Source: JANMDS01 sp031430575
GTDB lineage: Bacteria; Pseudomonadota; Gammaproteobacteria; Burkholderiales; Casimicrobiaceae
Direction of reading: 5' to 3'
Length of the DNA stretch: 41,945 nucleotides
Assembly (NCBI GenBank): GCA_031430575.1
Contig: JANPBT010000053.1
Coordinates: 1 to 41,945 of the forward strand
How positions within the stretch are numbered: position 1 is the stretch's first letter; the number at the start of each line of letters is the position of its first letter. Both the position numbers and the translations under genes were made by a program. Below, in pieces: positions 1 to 7,901 of the stretch. The notes below the pieces were generated by a model. The model worked only from the letters and a program-made list of their open reading frames with translations, was not told where the DNA came from and did no database searches.

Positions 1-2
1 AA

Positions 3-39
3 AACTGCGCCGCAGGTATGTTTACCTGCGGCGCAGATT
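3..39 (-). terminator. Terminator built from an inverted repeat pair
   Basis: F-oriented copy (core 5-17) and R copy (24-36) of the 18-bp repeat form a 14-base-pair perfect stem (CTGCGCCGCAGGTA with its complement) and a 4-base loop. Read on the minus strand, downstream of the gene ending at 58, the hairpin is followed by TTTT, so it fits an intrinsic terminator for that gene. Confidence 0.75.
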
Positions 40-57
40 GGGTCGAAAACGCGCGTT

Positions 58-909
58 TTAAGCGCCGGCAGGCTTGGGCTGCTTCATCATCGTGCCGGTA
101 AACGGAATGAAGTACATTCCGATGTCTTTTTTCGAGGTCACTTTGCCATCTGCACCTTTGGTGTAGATGTATAAAAATTGATCGCGCTTGAATGGTTGCC
201 CGATTGGAATCAACAGGCGCCCGCCCGGCTTTAATTGCTTAAACAAAGCAGGCGGCACGTATTGCGCGGCGCAGGTGACGATAATGACATCAAACCCGCC
301 CTCTACTTCGGGCCAGCCAAAAAAGCCGTCGCCGACTTTTGTGGTGACGTTATCGTAGCCGAGCGGTTTGTACATATTGGCCACCGATTTGCCCAGTGGC
401 TCTAAGATTTCTACCGAATACACTTTTTTTGCGAGCTTGCCCATGATCGAGCTTTGAAAGCCTGAGCCAGTGCCAATTTCAAGCACGGTGCTTTCAGGCG
501 TGACTTTTGCCGCTTGCGTCATGTAGGCCTGCCCGAGGTAATCGGAGAGCGCCGAGCCGTAGCCAACCGCCCACGGCTTCGATTCTGGATCCCAAGCATC
601 TTTGGCGAAGCTGCGGCGCTCGGCATGGTGGTAGTGATAATACTCGCGCGGAATTTCGGCAAATGCTTTTAGCACTGCAGGATCAGCCTTACCAAAGCGC
701 TGATCGAGATATTTTTCTAAGCGCACGAGACCGGACTTGCGCCGCTCTTGAACGCCATCAAAGGTGGCTTGGTTGAACTCAACTGGACGACCGGACTCTT
801 TCATCGCTTTATTGAGCTTTTCGAGCGTCCACCCAGTCTGGGCGAGCGCGAAAATGGGGTTTAGGGCGAGCAAAACTGCGCCGCAGGTAAGTAAATTACG
901 GGGATTCAT
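58..909 (-). CDS. Exported protein-L-isoaspartate O-methyltransferase-like protein
   Basis: 283 aa. An N-terminal signal peptide (hydrophobic residues 6-22, likely cleavage after ALAQ near residue 24) precedes a class I SAM-dependent methyltransferase domain of the PCMT family. SAM motif I is VLEIGTGSGFQ at 142-152, and the family-like segment GYGSALSDYLGQAY lies before it. The ATG at 909 was chosen because it starts directly at the signal peptide; the open frame runs on to 1272 but that part lies antisense to the upstream gene. PCMTs repair isoaspartyl residues using SAM, so an exported version is odd, because SAM is not known to be periplasmic; it may be a divergent methyltransferase. It is the last gene of the minus-strand operon from 5152, and an inverted pair of the 18-bp repeat lies just downstream as a terminator-like hairpin. 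A second, cytoplasmic pcm is at 33210-33881. Family assignment is firm, substrate unknown. Confidence 0.8.
   Translation of the reverse strand: MNPRNLLTCGAVLLALNPIFALAQTGWTLEKLNKAMKESGRPVEFNQATFDGVQERRKSGLVRLEKYLDQRFGKADPAVLKAFAEIPREYYHYHHAERRSFAKDAWDPESKPWAVGYGSALSDYLGQAYMTQAAKVTPESTVLEIGTGSGFQSSIMGKLAKKVYSVEILEPLGKSVANMYKPLGYDNVTTKVGDGFFGWPEVEGGFDVIIVTCAAQYVPPALFKQLKPGGRLLIPIGQPFKRDQFLYIYTKGADGKVTSKKDIGMYFIPFTGTMMKQPKPAGA
876..888 (+). repeat. 18-bp repeat copy (core)
   Basis: Exact core CTGCGCCGCAGGT inside the exported methyltransferase gene, in its signal peptide, read on the minus strand as TCGAV. Confidence 0.9.
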
Positions 910-923
910 AGGCAGAAAAAGAC

Positions 924-3329
924 TTATTGAGCGCGGGAGTTGCGCGGTAAACAGACGAAGCACAGAGTGTAGAGCACCGCACCGAGGATGACCAAGGTGC
1001 GTAAACCCGCTGACAACGCCAGTAGGTTTGCCAGTGGCGTGGCGACAACAGAAAACGCGCCATTTAAGCTCCACGCCCACGGAATGAAGCCCGGCGCGCT
1101 GCGCAGCGAGACCAAACCGAGCGAAAACGGAAAGCCCAATGCAATTGAGACCGATGCCACCAACACAACCGCCACCGCGACTTTCGCCATTTGCGGCCAG
1201 CCTGCGGCAGCGTCGATAAGCAGATCTACTGCAAAAAGCGCAAAAAACGCCCAACCGATAATGACCAGCCAAGAAAGTCGCATGCCCTTGCCGGGGTTAT
1301 TTTCAAATCGCGAAGAGAAATAGCTGCCCACGCCCGAAGAAATGAGCATCGCACCGAGCACAATCGCAAACGCCGACGCCCGGTCGTTTAAAAGCGCAGT
1401 AGCTTTTTCAATGAGGTAAATCTGAATCATCAAGTAGCCCAAGCCGAGCCCTGCGAAAAACCCCATTGCGCGGAGCGCGGTCGCGGGGCGCGCACCAAGG
1501 GTTGAGCGCTTAAAGAGCGGCAGCGCGAGCACTAACACGGCGAGCAGCACCGCCTGCGTGAGCACGGCGACATTAATCAACACGCCCAACTCTTCTCGCG
1601 GCACCATCTGAACGCGATCAAAAATGGGCTTGATTTCACCCAACCGCAAAATGGAATTAAAGAACGGACGATCGGCAGTCGCTGGTGAAAGATTGAACGC
1701 GCGGCTGGGCGTGCGGCTTTCAAACAATGCGAGCTGAATCTCTGTGGCCAGTGCATCGCTTGCTTCATCGCTGCGGGCAGCGGCGCTTTCGTCGTCAAAC
1801 GACGTGCTGGGCAAATCATTCCAGACTTTTTGCGCTTCTGGTTTGATGCCGGGGAAATACGAAACGTCAAACGAGCGCTCGTGCGCAAACGCTTGCAGCG
1901 CGGCGACATCAGACGTGGCAAATGGGGTGGGCGAAATTAAAATGCGGGCATTCCACGCCGAGCGGTAGACGATGATGTGCTCCTCTGGTTTTACGACGCC
2001 ACGCTTGATTAGCGCGTCGCGTGCGGTCAGCGTCGCTTTGAGCGCATACACGGTGAATTCACGGATCGACATCGGCAGCGAGACGATGCCGTTTGGTTTC
2101 ACTGCGCCGAGCGCTTGCGCAATCGATTCAACCGTGAACATATGTTTGTTGGCTTCGCTTTGCCCTAAAAAATCAGAGGCGATATCGACGACATCAAGCG
2201 TAGCACCTGGGCTGCGCGCAAACCATACCTGCGGCGCAGATTGTTGCAATATTGGCGCGGATAAGTCAGGGCGATAGCGCTGCACGAACGCTGCGACCGA
2301 TGGATCAGGCTCAAGCGCGATGATGGAAGAGGCTCCTAGCGCGCGCATTTCGTCGATGCGAAATCCACCGCGTGAGCCGATGAGGAGCGTAGCGGCATCT
2401 GGGCGGATACGATACGGAAATATATCGAGCGAAGCATTAAGATACGCTAACGCACCGGGCTTAGCTTTGGGCAATGAAGTGACGCGGTTGCCGTCGTTAT
2501 AGAGCCCGTAAGTGGCAATCGGCTGCGCGCCGCCGAGCACTTGCTCGTTGTTAGATAAATCAATATCCAAACGCTCGGTGAAGTTATCGAGCACCGCAAA
2601 TGCGCCGCGCGAGGAGCGCACTTCTTCAACGATCTTGCTGCCCTCCACTTTCAGCGGCGGCGAGATGGCTTTGTATTCGTTGTATTCAGGTTTCACTTGC
2701 GTAAGCAAAATCGCAACCGAGCCGATCAGCGAGGCGATGAGCAGCGGTAAATACCTGCGGCGCAGATTGGGAAAGCAAAGCGCCGCTGCGACGATTAACG
2801 GAATCAACGCTAACGGTAACTGAAACGGATGCAACACGCGCATGAGCAGCAACACGATGATGCCCCCGCAGCCTGCGCCGATTAAATCTGCTGCGTAAAT
2901 TTTGGGAATAATGTGATCGAAGGCAACGAAATAGAGCCCGATAAAGAGCCCGCTTAAAAAGAAAAATGGAAAGAGCGCTAAATAATATTCACCGATGCGC
3001 GCGAGCTGGGTGAGCATTAAGGCATGATTTTGCAGCTCGAGCGGGTTGAATTTAACCGTCGTCGTCCACCAAAAGCCGAGCGCGAGCGCCGGTAAAAGCG
3101 CGACCGGAATCCAAAGCAAACATTTCTCGGCATTGCGCCGAAACCAATCTGGCGCGAGCGAGAGCACGACCCCACTGGAGCAGACGCCAACCATTGCAAT
3201 CGAAATCACCCAATAGCCATACTCGGCCCAACTCGCAATGGCGAAATAGCGGGTGAGTGCAACTTCAAAGCCTACCGCGACTAACGCGATGAGGAATAAC
3301 GGAACGAGAGAAATGCGGTGGGCGGTCAT
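924..3329 (-). CDS. Polytopic membrane protein with spermidine-synthase-like domain
   Basis: 801 aa. The N-terminal third has several hydrophobic segments (about 8-30, 38-58, 73-90, 115-140, 150-210). A soluble middle part follows with a Rossmann-like nucleotide-binding region (ATLLIGSRGG near 320, then IIALEPDPS and VVDIASDF), as in proteins annotated as membrane-fused spermidine synthases. A second group of membrane segments lies in the last 220 residues. True spermidine synthase activity is doubtful because the canonical GGGDG motif appears only as GSRGG. Its ATG overlaps the TGA of the upstream hydrolase gene by 4 bases (3326-3329), so the two are translationally coupled. The gene carries two repeat copies (2227 and 2753), read as SAPQV and LRRRY. 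Domain architecture is reasonably clear; function is unknown. Confidence 0.75.
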   Translation of the reverse strand: MTAHRISLVPLFLIALVAVGFEVALTRYFAIASWAEYGYWVISIAMVGVCSSGVVLSLAPDWFRRNAEKCLLWIPVALLPALALGFWWTTTVKFNPLELQNHALMLTQLARIGEYYLALFPFFFLSGLFIGLYFVAFDHIIPKIYAADLIGAGCGGIIVLLLMRVLHPFQLPLALIPLIVAAALCFPNLRRRYLPLLIASLIGSVAILLTQVKPEYNEYKAISPPLKVEGSKIVEEVRSSRGAFAVLDNFTERLDIDLSNNEQVLGGAQPIATYGLYNDGNRVTSLPKAKPGALAYLNASLDIFPYRIRPDAATLLIGSRGGFRIDEMRALGASSIIALEPDPSVAAFVQRYRPDLSAPILQQSAPQVWFARSPGATLDVVDIASDFLGQSEANKHMFTVESIAQALGAVKPNGIVSLPMSIREFTVYALKATLTARDALIKRGVVKPEEHIIVYRSAWNARILISPTPFATSDVAALQAFAHERSFDVSYFPGIKPEAQKVWNDLPSTSFDDESAAARSDEASDALATEIQLALFESRTPSRAFNLSPATADRPFFNSILRLGEIKPIFDRVQMVPREELGVLINVAVLTQAVLLAVLVLALPLFKRSTLGARPATALRAMGFFAGLGLGYLMIQIYLIEKATALLNDRASAFAIVLGAMLISSGVGSYFSSRFENNPGKGMRLSWLVIIGWAFFALFAVDLLIDAAAGWPQMAKVAVAVVLVASVSIALGFPFSLGLVSLRSAPGFIPWAWSLNGAFSVVATPLANLLALSAGLRTLVILGAVLYTLCFVCLPRNSRAQ
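2227..2239 (-). repeat. 18-bp repeat copy (core)
   Basis: Exact core inside the spermidine-synthase-like membrane protein, read as SAPQV; full 18-bp consensus flanks. Confidence 0.9.
2753..2765 (-). repeat. 18-bp repeat copy (core)
   Basis: Exact core in the same gene, in a loop between membrane segments, read as LRRRY. Confidence 0.9.
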
Positions 3330-4234
3330 GGCAGTTGCTTTAAAAAATCATCCAGCGCTGCACTGAAACCCAGCGGATCATCGACGAACAGGGCATGCCC
3401 TGCGTTTGGAAATTGGCGAATAAACGCATCGGTGCGGCGGGCTTTTACCGCAGTGGCTTGGGCATCGAATTTAGGCGTAATAAAGTAAGCCACGGGCGGC
3501 TTGAACGCATAAAGTGCTTCGCGCCAGAACTCGCGTGGCTTGGGGTAGGACAGGAGCGCGATGCTCGCTTCTACCGGCATCCTCTGCGCTTGTGCAGTGA
3601 GATCACCGAGAAAGGACGGATGTTGCGGCTGCTTAAACATCCCCTTCACAAACGCGCTCACCGTGGCGTCACGGTTTTGACGTAGGTTGGGGAAGAAATT
3701 GGGATTACCCGCAGGCGGCGTGGCTTCGCCGACTGAGTTATCGATCAACACGATGCCCACAATCGGAAGCGCGGGAAATTCTTTGGTGAGATTTAACGTC
3801 TCCAGCACCGCCAGCGACCAACCGACGATGACAACATTTTTGAGCTCAAGTTGAGTGATGATCTCGGCGATGTCCATGGTGCGCCGATCAAGCGTGTAGC
3901 CAACTTTCACAATATCAGATTGACCTTGACCGCGCGGATCGATTGCAACAACGCGCTGTGTCGCCGAATACTTCAATACCTGCGGCGCAAATATAGCCGC
4001 TGGCATCGTCCACCCGGGGATGAAGACCAGCGTACGCGCAGCGTCTTTCTTTCCCGCATCGTAGACCGCGAGCTTTGCGCCATCGCTCACCATCACATGA
4101 CGTTGGCCCGGCATGAACGGCGGAGAATTTGCTTGCGCCTTAGCAGCGCACATCGTCTCCACGCAGAAAATGATTGCTAGAAAAAAACAAGCGGGCTGCC
4201 ATCGCGCCCGCTCGCTTGGGGAAGAAAAAAGCAA
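3326..4234 (-). CDS. Secreted or membrane-anchored alpha/beta hydrolase
   Basis: 302 aa. The alpha/beta hydrolase fold is shown by the oxyanion-loop motif FIPGWT near 71-76, a nucleophile elbow GWSLA with Ser140, and a C-terminal NAGHALF with His280 as the likely catalytic histidine. A hydrophobic N-terminus (about 14-34, ending CAAKAQA) suggests export. The start is a TTG at 4234, three bases beyond the TAG of the upstream M23 peptidase gene; no ATG gives a complete signal peptide. It overlaps the next gene by the ATGA at 3326-3329. A near-consensus repeat copy (3978-3990) encodes FAPQV. The substrate cannot be told from sequence. Its operon partners suggest a cell-envelope role, which is inference. 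Confidence 0.78.
   Translation of the reverse strand: MLFSSPSERARWQPACFFLAIIFCVETMCAAKAQANSPPFMPGQRHVMVSDGAKLAVYDAGKKDAARTLVFIPGWTMPAAIFAPQVLKYSATQRVVAIDPRGQGQSDIVKVGYTLDRRTMDIAEIITQLELKNVVIVGWSLAVLETLNLTKEFPALPIVGIVLIDNSVGEATPPAGNPNFFPNLRQNRDATVSAFVKGMFKQPQHPSFLGDLTAQAQRMPVEASIALLSYPKPREFWREALYAFKPPVAYFITPKFDAQATAVKARRTDAFIRQFPNAGHALFVDDPLGFSAALDDFLKQLP
3978..3990 (-). repeat. 18-bp repeat copy, one mismatch
   Basis: Last core base changed (G to A). In the alpha/beta hydrolase gene, read as APQVL. Confidence 0.75.
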
Positions 4235-4237
4235 CGA

Positions 4238-5152
4238 CTATTCTGCCTTTAAAAATTTCGCTGGATTTTGCGGCACGCCATTTAAGCGTACTTCAAAGTG
4301 CAAGTGCGGCGCGGTGGAGCGCCCAGTGCTGCCCACTTCCGCCAGAGACTGCCCGCGAACGACTAAATCGCCTTCTTTTACGAGCAAGCGGGAAGCATGG
4401 GCATAGCGCGTCACCAAGCCATTGCCGTGATCAACGTCCACATGTGTGCCGTATCCCGCTTCAGTCTCGGCCTTCACTACTTTACCGCTGGCAGAAGCCT
4501 GGATCAAGGTGCCCGTTGGCGCGGAGAAGTCTACGCCATCGTGCATCGATTGCGAGCCATTGAAGGGATCAATCCGATAGCCAAAGTTTGAGGTCATGTT
4601 TGCACCTTCAACGGGCATATACGAGGGCAGGAATTTGCGTTGGGCAGAGTCTTCAACCAGCAATGCTTCTAAAACGCTTAACTGATCGCCTTTGAGTTCA
4701 AGGCCTTTTTGCAGCTCAGCGAGTTGCGCGCGAAATTCTTCGATTGTCCAGCGCTTCGCAGGAAAGAGCGAGAGCGCGCCACCGCGGCCTGCTGGCTGCG
4801 CAGTCGGCAATTCTTTCGGGCTCAAGCCCGCAACCTTTGCCAATTTTTCGCCCAAACCATCTAAACGGGTCATATTCGCTTGCAGCTCGCCCACTTTCAT
4901 GGCGAGCGAAGAAATATGATCTTGCACGTATTGCTGACTGCGCGCCGCCTCGGCGCGCTGATCAGCAAGCAAAATTGCGCGAATCACCGGATGATTAGTC
5001 GCCGTCGCGTAGCGCAATGAAACATAATTGAGCGCCATGGTCATGCCAACAAACAATATCAGCGCCGCAAACGAAAGCGCCAGCCAATGCTTCCAACCCA
5101 CCATGATCGATCGGGATTGCCGATGATCGTCCGACACCATTATCAATTGCAC
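4238..5152 (-). CDS. M23 (LytM) family metallopeptidase, membrane-anchored
   Basis: About 304 aa. One transmembrane segment near the N-terminus (about 23-41), a helical, possibly coiled-coil periplasmic linker (about 60-170), then a C-terminal M23 domain. The zinc and catalytic residues are present: MHDGVD (His and Asp of HxxxD, about 204-208) and HLHFE (about 283-287). This predicts an active peptidoglycan endopeptidase, unlike the NlpD-type protein at 32186. The start is probably the GTG at 5152: GGGAG (5164-5160, minus strand) lies 7 bases upstream, while the first ATG (5140) is too far away. A TTG at 5155 is also possible. It is the first gene of the envelope operon and is divergent from the DciA-like gene, an arrangement I recall as common in Betaproteobacteria. 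Confidence 0.85.
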   Translation of the reverse strand: MQLIMVSDDHRQSRSIMVGWKHWLALSFAALILFVGMTMALNYVSLRYATATNHPVIRAILLADQRAEAARSQQYVQDHISSLAMKVGELQANMTRLDGLGEKLAKVAGLSPKELPTAQPAGRGGALSLFPAKRWTIEEFRAQLAELQKGLELKGDQLSVLEALLVEDSAQRKFLPSYMPVEGANMTSNFGYRIDPFNGSQSMHDGVDFSAPTGTLIQASASGKVVKAETEAGYGTHVDVDHGNGLVTRYAHASRLLVKEGDLVVRGQSLAEVGSTGRSTAPHLHFEVRLNGVPQNPAKFLKAE

Positions 5153-5222
5153 CAACAGTCTCCCTTGAGCAGCCGGTTATTCACCTTTTTGCAGCTGTAT
5201 TTCCATGCGCACGGGGGCGATC

Positions 5223-5657
5223 ATGGCGTTTGAACCTGTATCCAGAGCTTTACATCGCGAACCTTCGTTTGCCGATGCACTCTCCCAACATGCGACGCAA
5301 GTCGAATTGCTTGCGTATTTAAAAGCCTGCTTGCCCCCGGCGATCAAGATGCTGCCGCGCCGCGCGGTGGCCCGTGGTAACGCGCTGCATGTTGTCGTCT
5401 CGACCCATGCAAACGCAACCAAGCTCTACCAACACCAAACTACGGTTTTAAGTCAGCTTGCCACGAAAGGTTACGATTTTAGCGAAATTCGCGTAATCGT
5501 GCAAGCGAATGTCATATCCAACCTCCCTACCGGGAACCCGAAGGCAAAACTCGGGGCAGATGCTGCGCCTGCGCTCGATCGGGCGATACGCGATTCCACC
5601 AATGAAAAGTTGAAAATGGTGCTGGCGCGGCTGCGGGCGCGGGCGGAAGATGACTGA
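5223..5657 (+). CDS. DciA-like (DUF721) protein, probable replicative helicase loader
   Basis: About 144 aa from the ATG at 5223, which has a GGGGGC stretch just upstream; an in-frame ATG at 5205 is possible. The central segment resembles the DUF721/DciA core: GNALHVVVSTHANATKLYQ, then LATKGYDFSEIRVIVQ, an alternating hydrophobic pattern ending in a beta strand with a basic, helical C-terminus. DciA proteins assist loading of the DnaB helicase in bacteria lacking DnaC. The assignment rests on this pattern and on the divergent M23 peptidase neighbour. The secA gene often seen near this pair is absent. The intergenic stretch 5153-5222 must hold both promoters; no clear -35/-10 box was seen. Confidence 0.6.
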   Translation: MAFEPVSRALHREPSFADALSQHATQVELLAYLKACLPPAIKMLPRRAVARGNALHVVVSTHANATKLYQHQTTVLSQLATKGYDFSEIRVIVQANVISNLPTGNPKAKLGADAAPALDRAIRDSTNEKLKMVLARLRARAEDD

Positions 5658-5810
5658 AATGCCGTCCATCGTATTGCTCCGGCGTCATAAGCGGCGCGTA
5701 ATCGTTTAAATTGTTTTAGCACGATGGTTTACCTCAAATTAAGAAAATTGGCGTGATGTCAATACGGAGAAAACCAGACGAGTAAATCAAAGTAAAGGCA
5801 AAAAAATCCT

Positions 5811-6674
5811 ATGGCTCGAAAACGTAAAACCAGCGCATTCGAAGAAGCGCTCGATTTGGTGTCCTTACTACCCTGGTGGGTGGGTATCACAATTGCAGTT
5901 ATCGGCTATTTCATACTTCACACGCTCGCAACTCCACCCCAATTTATGCCGAATCAAAAAGGGCACGACGGTACTTTTGTTGCACGCATCATGATTTCTG
6001 GCTTAGCGACTGCGGGACAATACATCGTTCCCGTGATTGGGTTGATTGGAGCGGGAATCTCTTTCGTACGCCGAAAACAAAGAGCAGCGCTGATCTCTGA
6101 AGTCGTACACGCACAAAGTGCCAGCGCACTCGACGGAATGTCATGGCATCAGTTCGAACATCTTGTCGGAGAAGCTTACCGACTGCAGGGATATAGCGTC
6201 TCTGAAACTGGCGGCGGCGGAGCAGACGGTGGCGTTGATCTGATATTGAAAAAAGGGGGCGAGAAGTTCTTTGTTCAATGCAAACAGTGGAAAGCATTTA
6301 AAGTTGGTGTCACCGTTGTGCGAGAACTCTACGGCGTTATGGCCGCCGAGGGCGCGACTGGCGGTTTTGTCGTGACCTCAGGCAGATTTACCGGCGATGC
6401 GCAAAAGTTCGCATCAGGGCGAAACATTAAATTGGTGGACGGCTCAGAACTTTTCTCGACGATAACGCAGTTACAACGCGCCTCGAAGTCTGAATCACCG
6501 TTACGGACCGCAAAAGCCCAATTACAAACTCCGCGTAGCGCAGGAGAACTAATCTGCCCACGGTGCAGTGCGGCAATGATCAAACGAATCGCAGGAAAAG
6601 GTGAAAATGCAGGGCAGGCGTTTTGGGGGTGTTCGAAATTCCCGACCTGCCGAGGCGTTCGAGCGTTTCAGTGA
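5811..6674 (+). CDS. Membrane-bound Mrr-type restriction endonuclease-like protein with zinc ribbon
   Basis: 287 aa. Two hydrophobic segments (about 20-40 and 66-86) are followed by an Mrr-like catalytic domain. It shows GADGGVDLIL (Asp143) and FFVQCKQWK (Gln156, Lys158), the D...QxK form of the PD-(D/E)xK nuclease site. The C-terminus is a topoisomerase-type zinc ribbon with Cys249, Cys252, Cys274 and Cys280. Mrr-family enzymes cut modified DNA. The membrane anchor plus zinc ribbon is a recurrent architecture of unknown biological role. No methyltransferase gene is adjacent. The start ATG at 5811 has only a weak AAAGG upstream. The stretch looks more A/T-rich than its neighbours and has no repeat copy inside, which may mean transfer. 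Downstream lies a repeat pair between this gene and the convergent gene at 6789. Confidence 0.82.
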   Translation: MARKRKTSAFEEALDLVSLLPWWVGITIAVIGYFILHTLATPPQFMPNQKGHDGTFVARIMISGLATAGQYIVPVIGLIGAGISFVRRKQRAALISEVVHAQSASALDGMSWHQFEHLVGEAYRLQGYSVSETGGGGADGGVDLILKKGGEKFFVQCKQWKAFKVGVTVVRELYGVMAAEGATGGFVVTSGRFTGDAQKFASGRNIKLVDGSELFSTITQLQRASKSESPLRTAKAQLQTPRSAGELICPRCSAAMIKRIAGKGENAGQAFWGCSKFPTCRGVRAFQ

Positions 6675-6701
6675 GTCAGCGAAAAGGAGCAAATTCATTA
6701 A

Positions 6702-6771
6702 ACCTGCGGCGCAGATTTCGCTGAAAAACCGCTCTAAATCGACCGAAAACAAAGAAATCTGCGCCGCGGGT
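6702..6771. repeat. Inverted repeat pair between convergent genes
   Basis: R copy, exact core 6702-6714, and F copy 6759-6771 with one mismatch (A to G). The arms pair over 18 bases (6702-6719 with 6754-6771) around a 34-base loop, between the Mrr-type gene (plus) and the small membrane-protein gene (minus). It may terminate both. Confidence 0.8.
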
Positions 6772-6788
6772 ATTGCCTTCTCCCCAGA

Positions 6789-6974
6789 TCAAAGCACCAA
6801 CACCAACCGCTCAAACAACATAAACAACATGATCGCGGCGAAGATCACGAAGACAAACTTGCCGGTGTATTTCATAAATTGCAGGTAGCGTTTGTCTTTG
6901 GTGAACGCATAAAGCAGACCCGACATCGCGAGCACAATCAAACCGCCCACGACCAAAATACGCAGTAGCAACAT
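6789..6974 (-). CDS. Small two-helix membrane protein
   Basis: 61 aa with two strongly hydrophobic segments (about 2-24 and 38-60) separated by a short charged loop (TKDKRYLQ). No family was recognised. The ATG at 6974 is only three bases beyond the lpxC stop (6978-6980), so it is almost certainly co-transcribed and possibly coupled with lpxC. That supports it being a real small gene despite its length. It is the last gene of the run from 9577 before the repeat pair at 6702-6771. Confidence 0.6.
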   Translation of the reverse strand: MLLLRILVVGGLIVLAMSGLLYAFTKDKRYLQFMKYTGKFVFVIFAAIMLFMLFERLVLVL

Positions 6975-6977
6975 AAT

Positions 6978-7901
6978 TTAAGCCGCTCCCACGGCACTTT
7001 CTAGGCGTTGATAGGCGCGCGGCGCTTGCGCGTTGGTTTCATCGAAGGTGACCATTTCCCAAGCATCGGCTTGCGCCATCAGCGCGCGACAAAGCTGATT
7101 ATTCAGGGCATGGCCAGATTTTGAGGCTACATACGCGCCGATAATCGGCGCACCGAGCAAGTAAAGATCACCGAGCGCGTCGAGCAATTTATGCTTGACT
7201 AATTCATCGGCAAAGCGCAGCCCCTCTGCATTGAGCACGCGAAATTCATCAAGCACAATCGCATTGCCCAAATTACCCCCGAGCGCGAGCCCCGCTTTGT
7301 GCATGGCTTCAACATCGCGGGTGAAGCAAAACGTTCTTGCGCGCGCCACGCCGTCGGCAAACGAAGTTTGCCCGAAATCAACTTCTACGCGGCAATTGGA
7401 ATCATCTAAGCTCGGGTGCTCAAACTCGATGGTGAAATCCATCGTGAAGCCATCGTGCGGGAAGAGTTGGGCGCGCTTATCACCTTGCGCGATTTCTACT
7501 GACTTTAAGATGCGTAAGTATTTCTTTGCCGCCTTCTGCACTTCGATTCCAGCGCTTTGAATCAGATAAACAAATGGCGCGGACGAGCCATCCATGATGG
7601 GCACTTCTGCGGCATCGATATCAATGATGCAATTATCGATGCCCAGCCCGGCCAGCGCAGCCATGAAATGCTCCACCGTCGAAACCCGCACATCACCCAC
7701 TATCAAGCATGATGAAAGCCGCGTATCTTGTACGTACTGCGCAAGCGCTGGCAAATCAACGGGCACTTCTAAATCAACGCGGCGAAAAACGATACCGGTA
7801 TCAGGCGCAGCAGGGCGCAGCGTTAAGTTCACTTTTTGCCCTGTATGCAGGCCGATACCCGTAGTGCGGGCGATTTGCTTTAAGGTGCGTTGCGAGATCA
7901 T
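6978..7901 (-). CDS. lpxC: UDP-3-O-acyl-N-acetylglucosamine deacetylase
   Basis: 307 aa, the usual family length. This zinc enzyme catalyses the committed step of lipid A synthesis. Zinc ligands are visible: His78 in VEHFMAALAG, and His237 and Asp241 in HKLLDALGD. The catalytic His264 is in SGHALNN. The start ATG at 7901 gives the typical MISQRTLK N-terminus and overlaps the TGA of the upstream phosphatase gene by 4 bases (7898-7901). In many Proteobacteria lpxC sits after ftsZ in the division cluster; here it sits behind an inositol-phosphatase gene and before a small membrane-protein gene. Confidence 0.97.
   Translation of the reverse strand: MISQRTLKQIARTTGIGLHTGQKVNLTLRPAAPDTGIVFRRVDLEVPVDLPALAQYVQDTRLSSCLIVGDVRVSTVEHFMAALAGLGIDNCIIDIDAAEVPIMDGSSAPFVYLIQSAGIEVQKAAKKYLRILKSVEIAQGDKRAQLFPHDGFTMDFTIEFEHPSLDDSNCRVEVDFGQTSFADGVARARTFCFTRDVEAMHKAGLALGGNLGNAIVLDEFRVLNAEGLRFADELVKHKLLDALGDLYLLGAPIIGAYVASKSGHALNNQLCRALMAQADAWEMVTFDETNAQAPRAYQRLESAVGAA

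Noticed and set aside
5811..6674. Complete restriction-modification system
   Set aside because: Only a nuclease-like gene is present; no methyltransferase or specificity subunit nearby.
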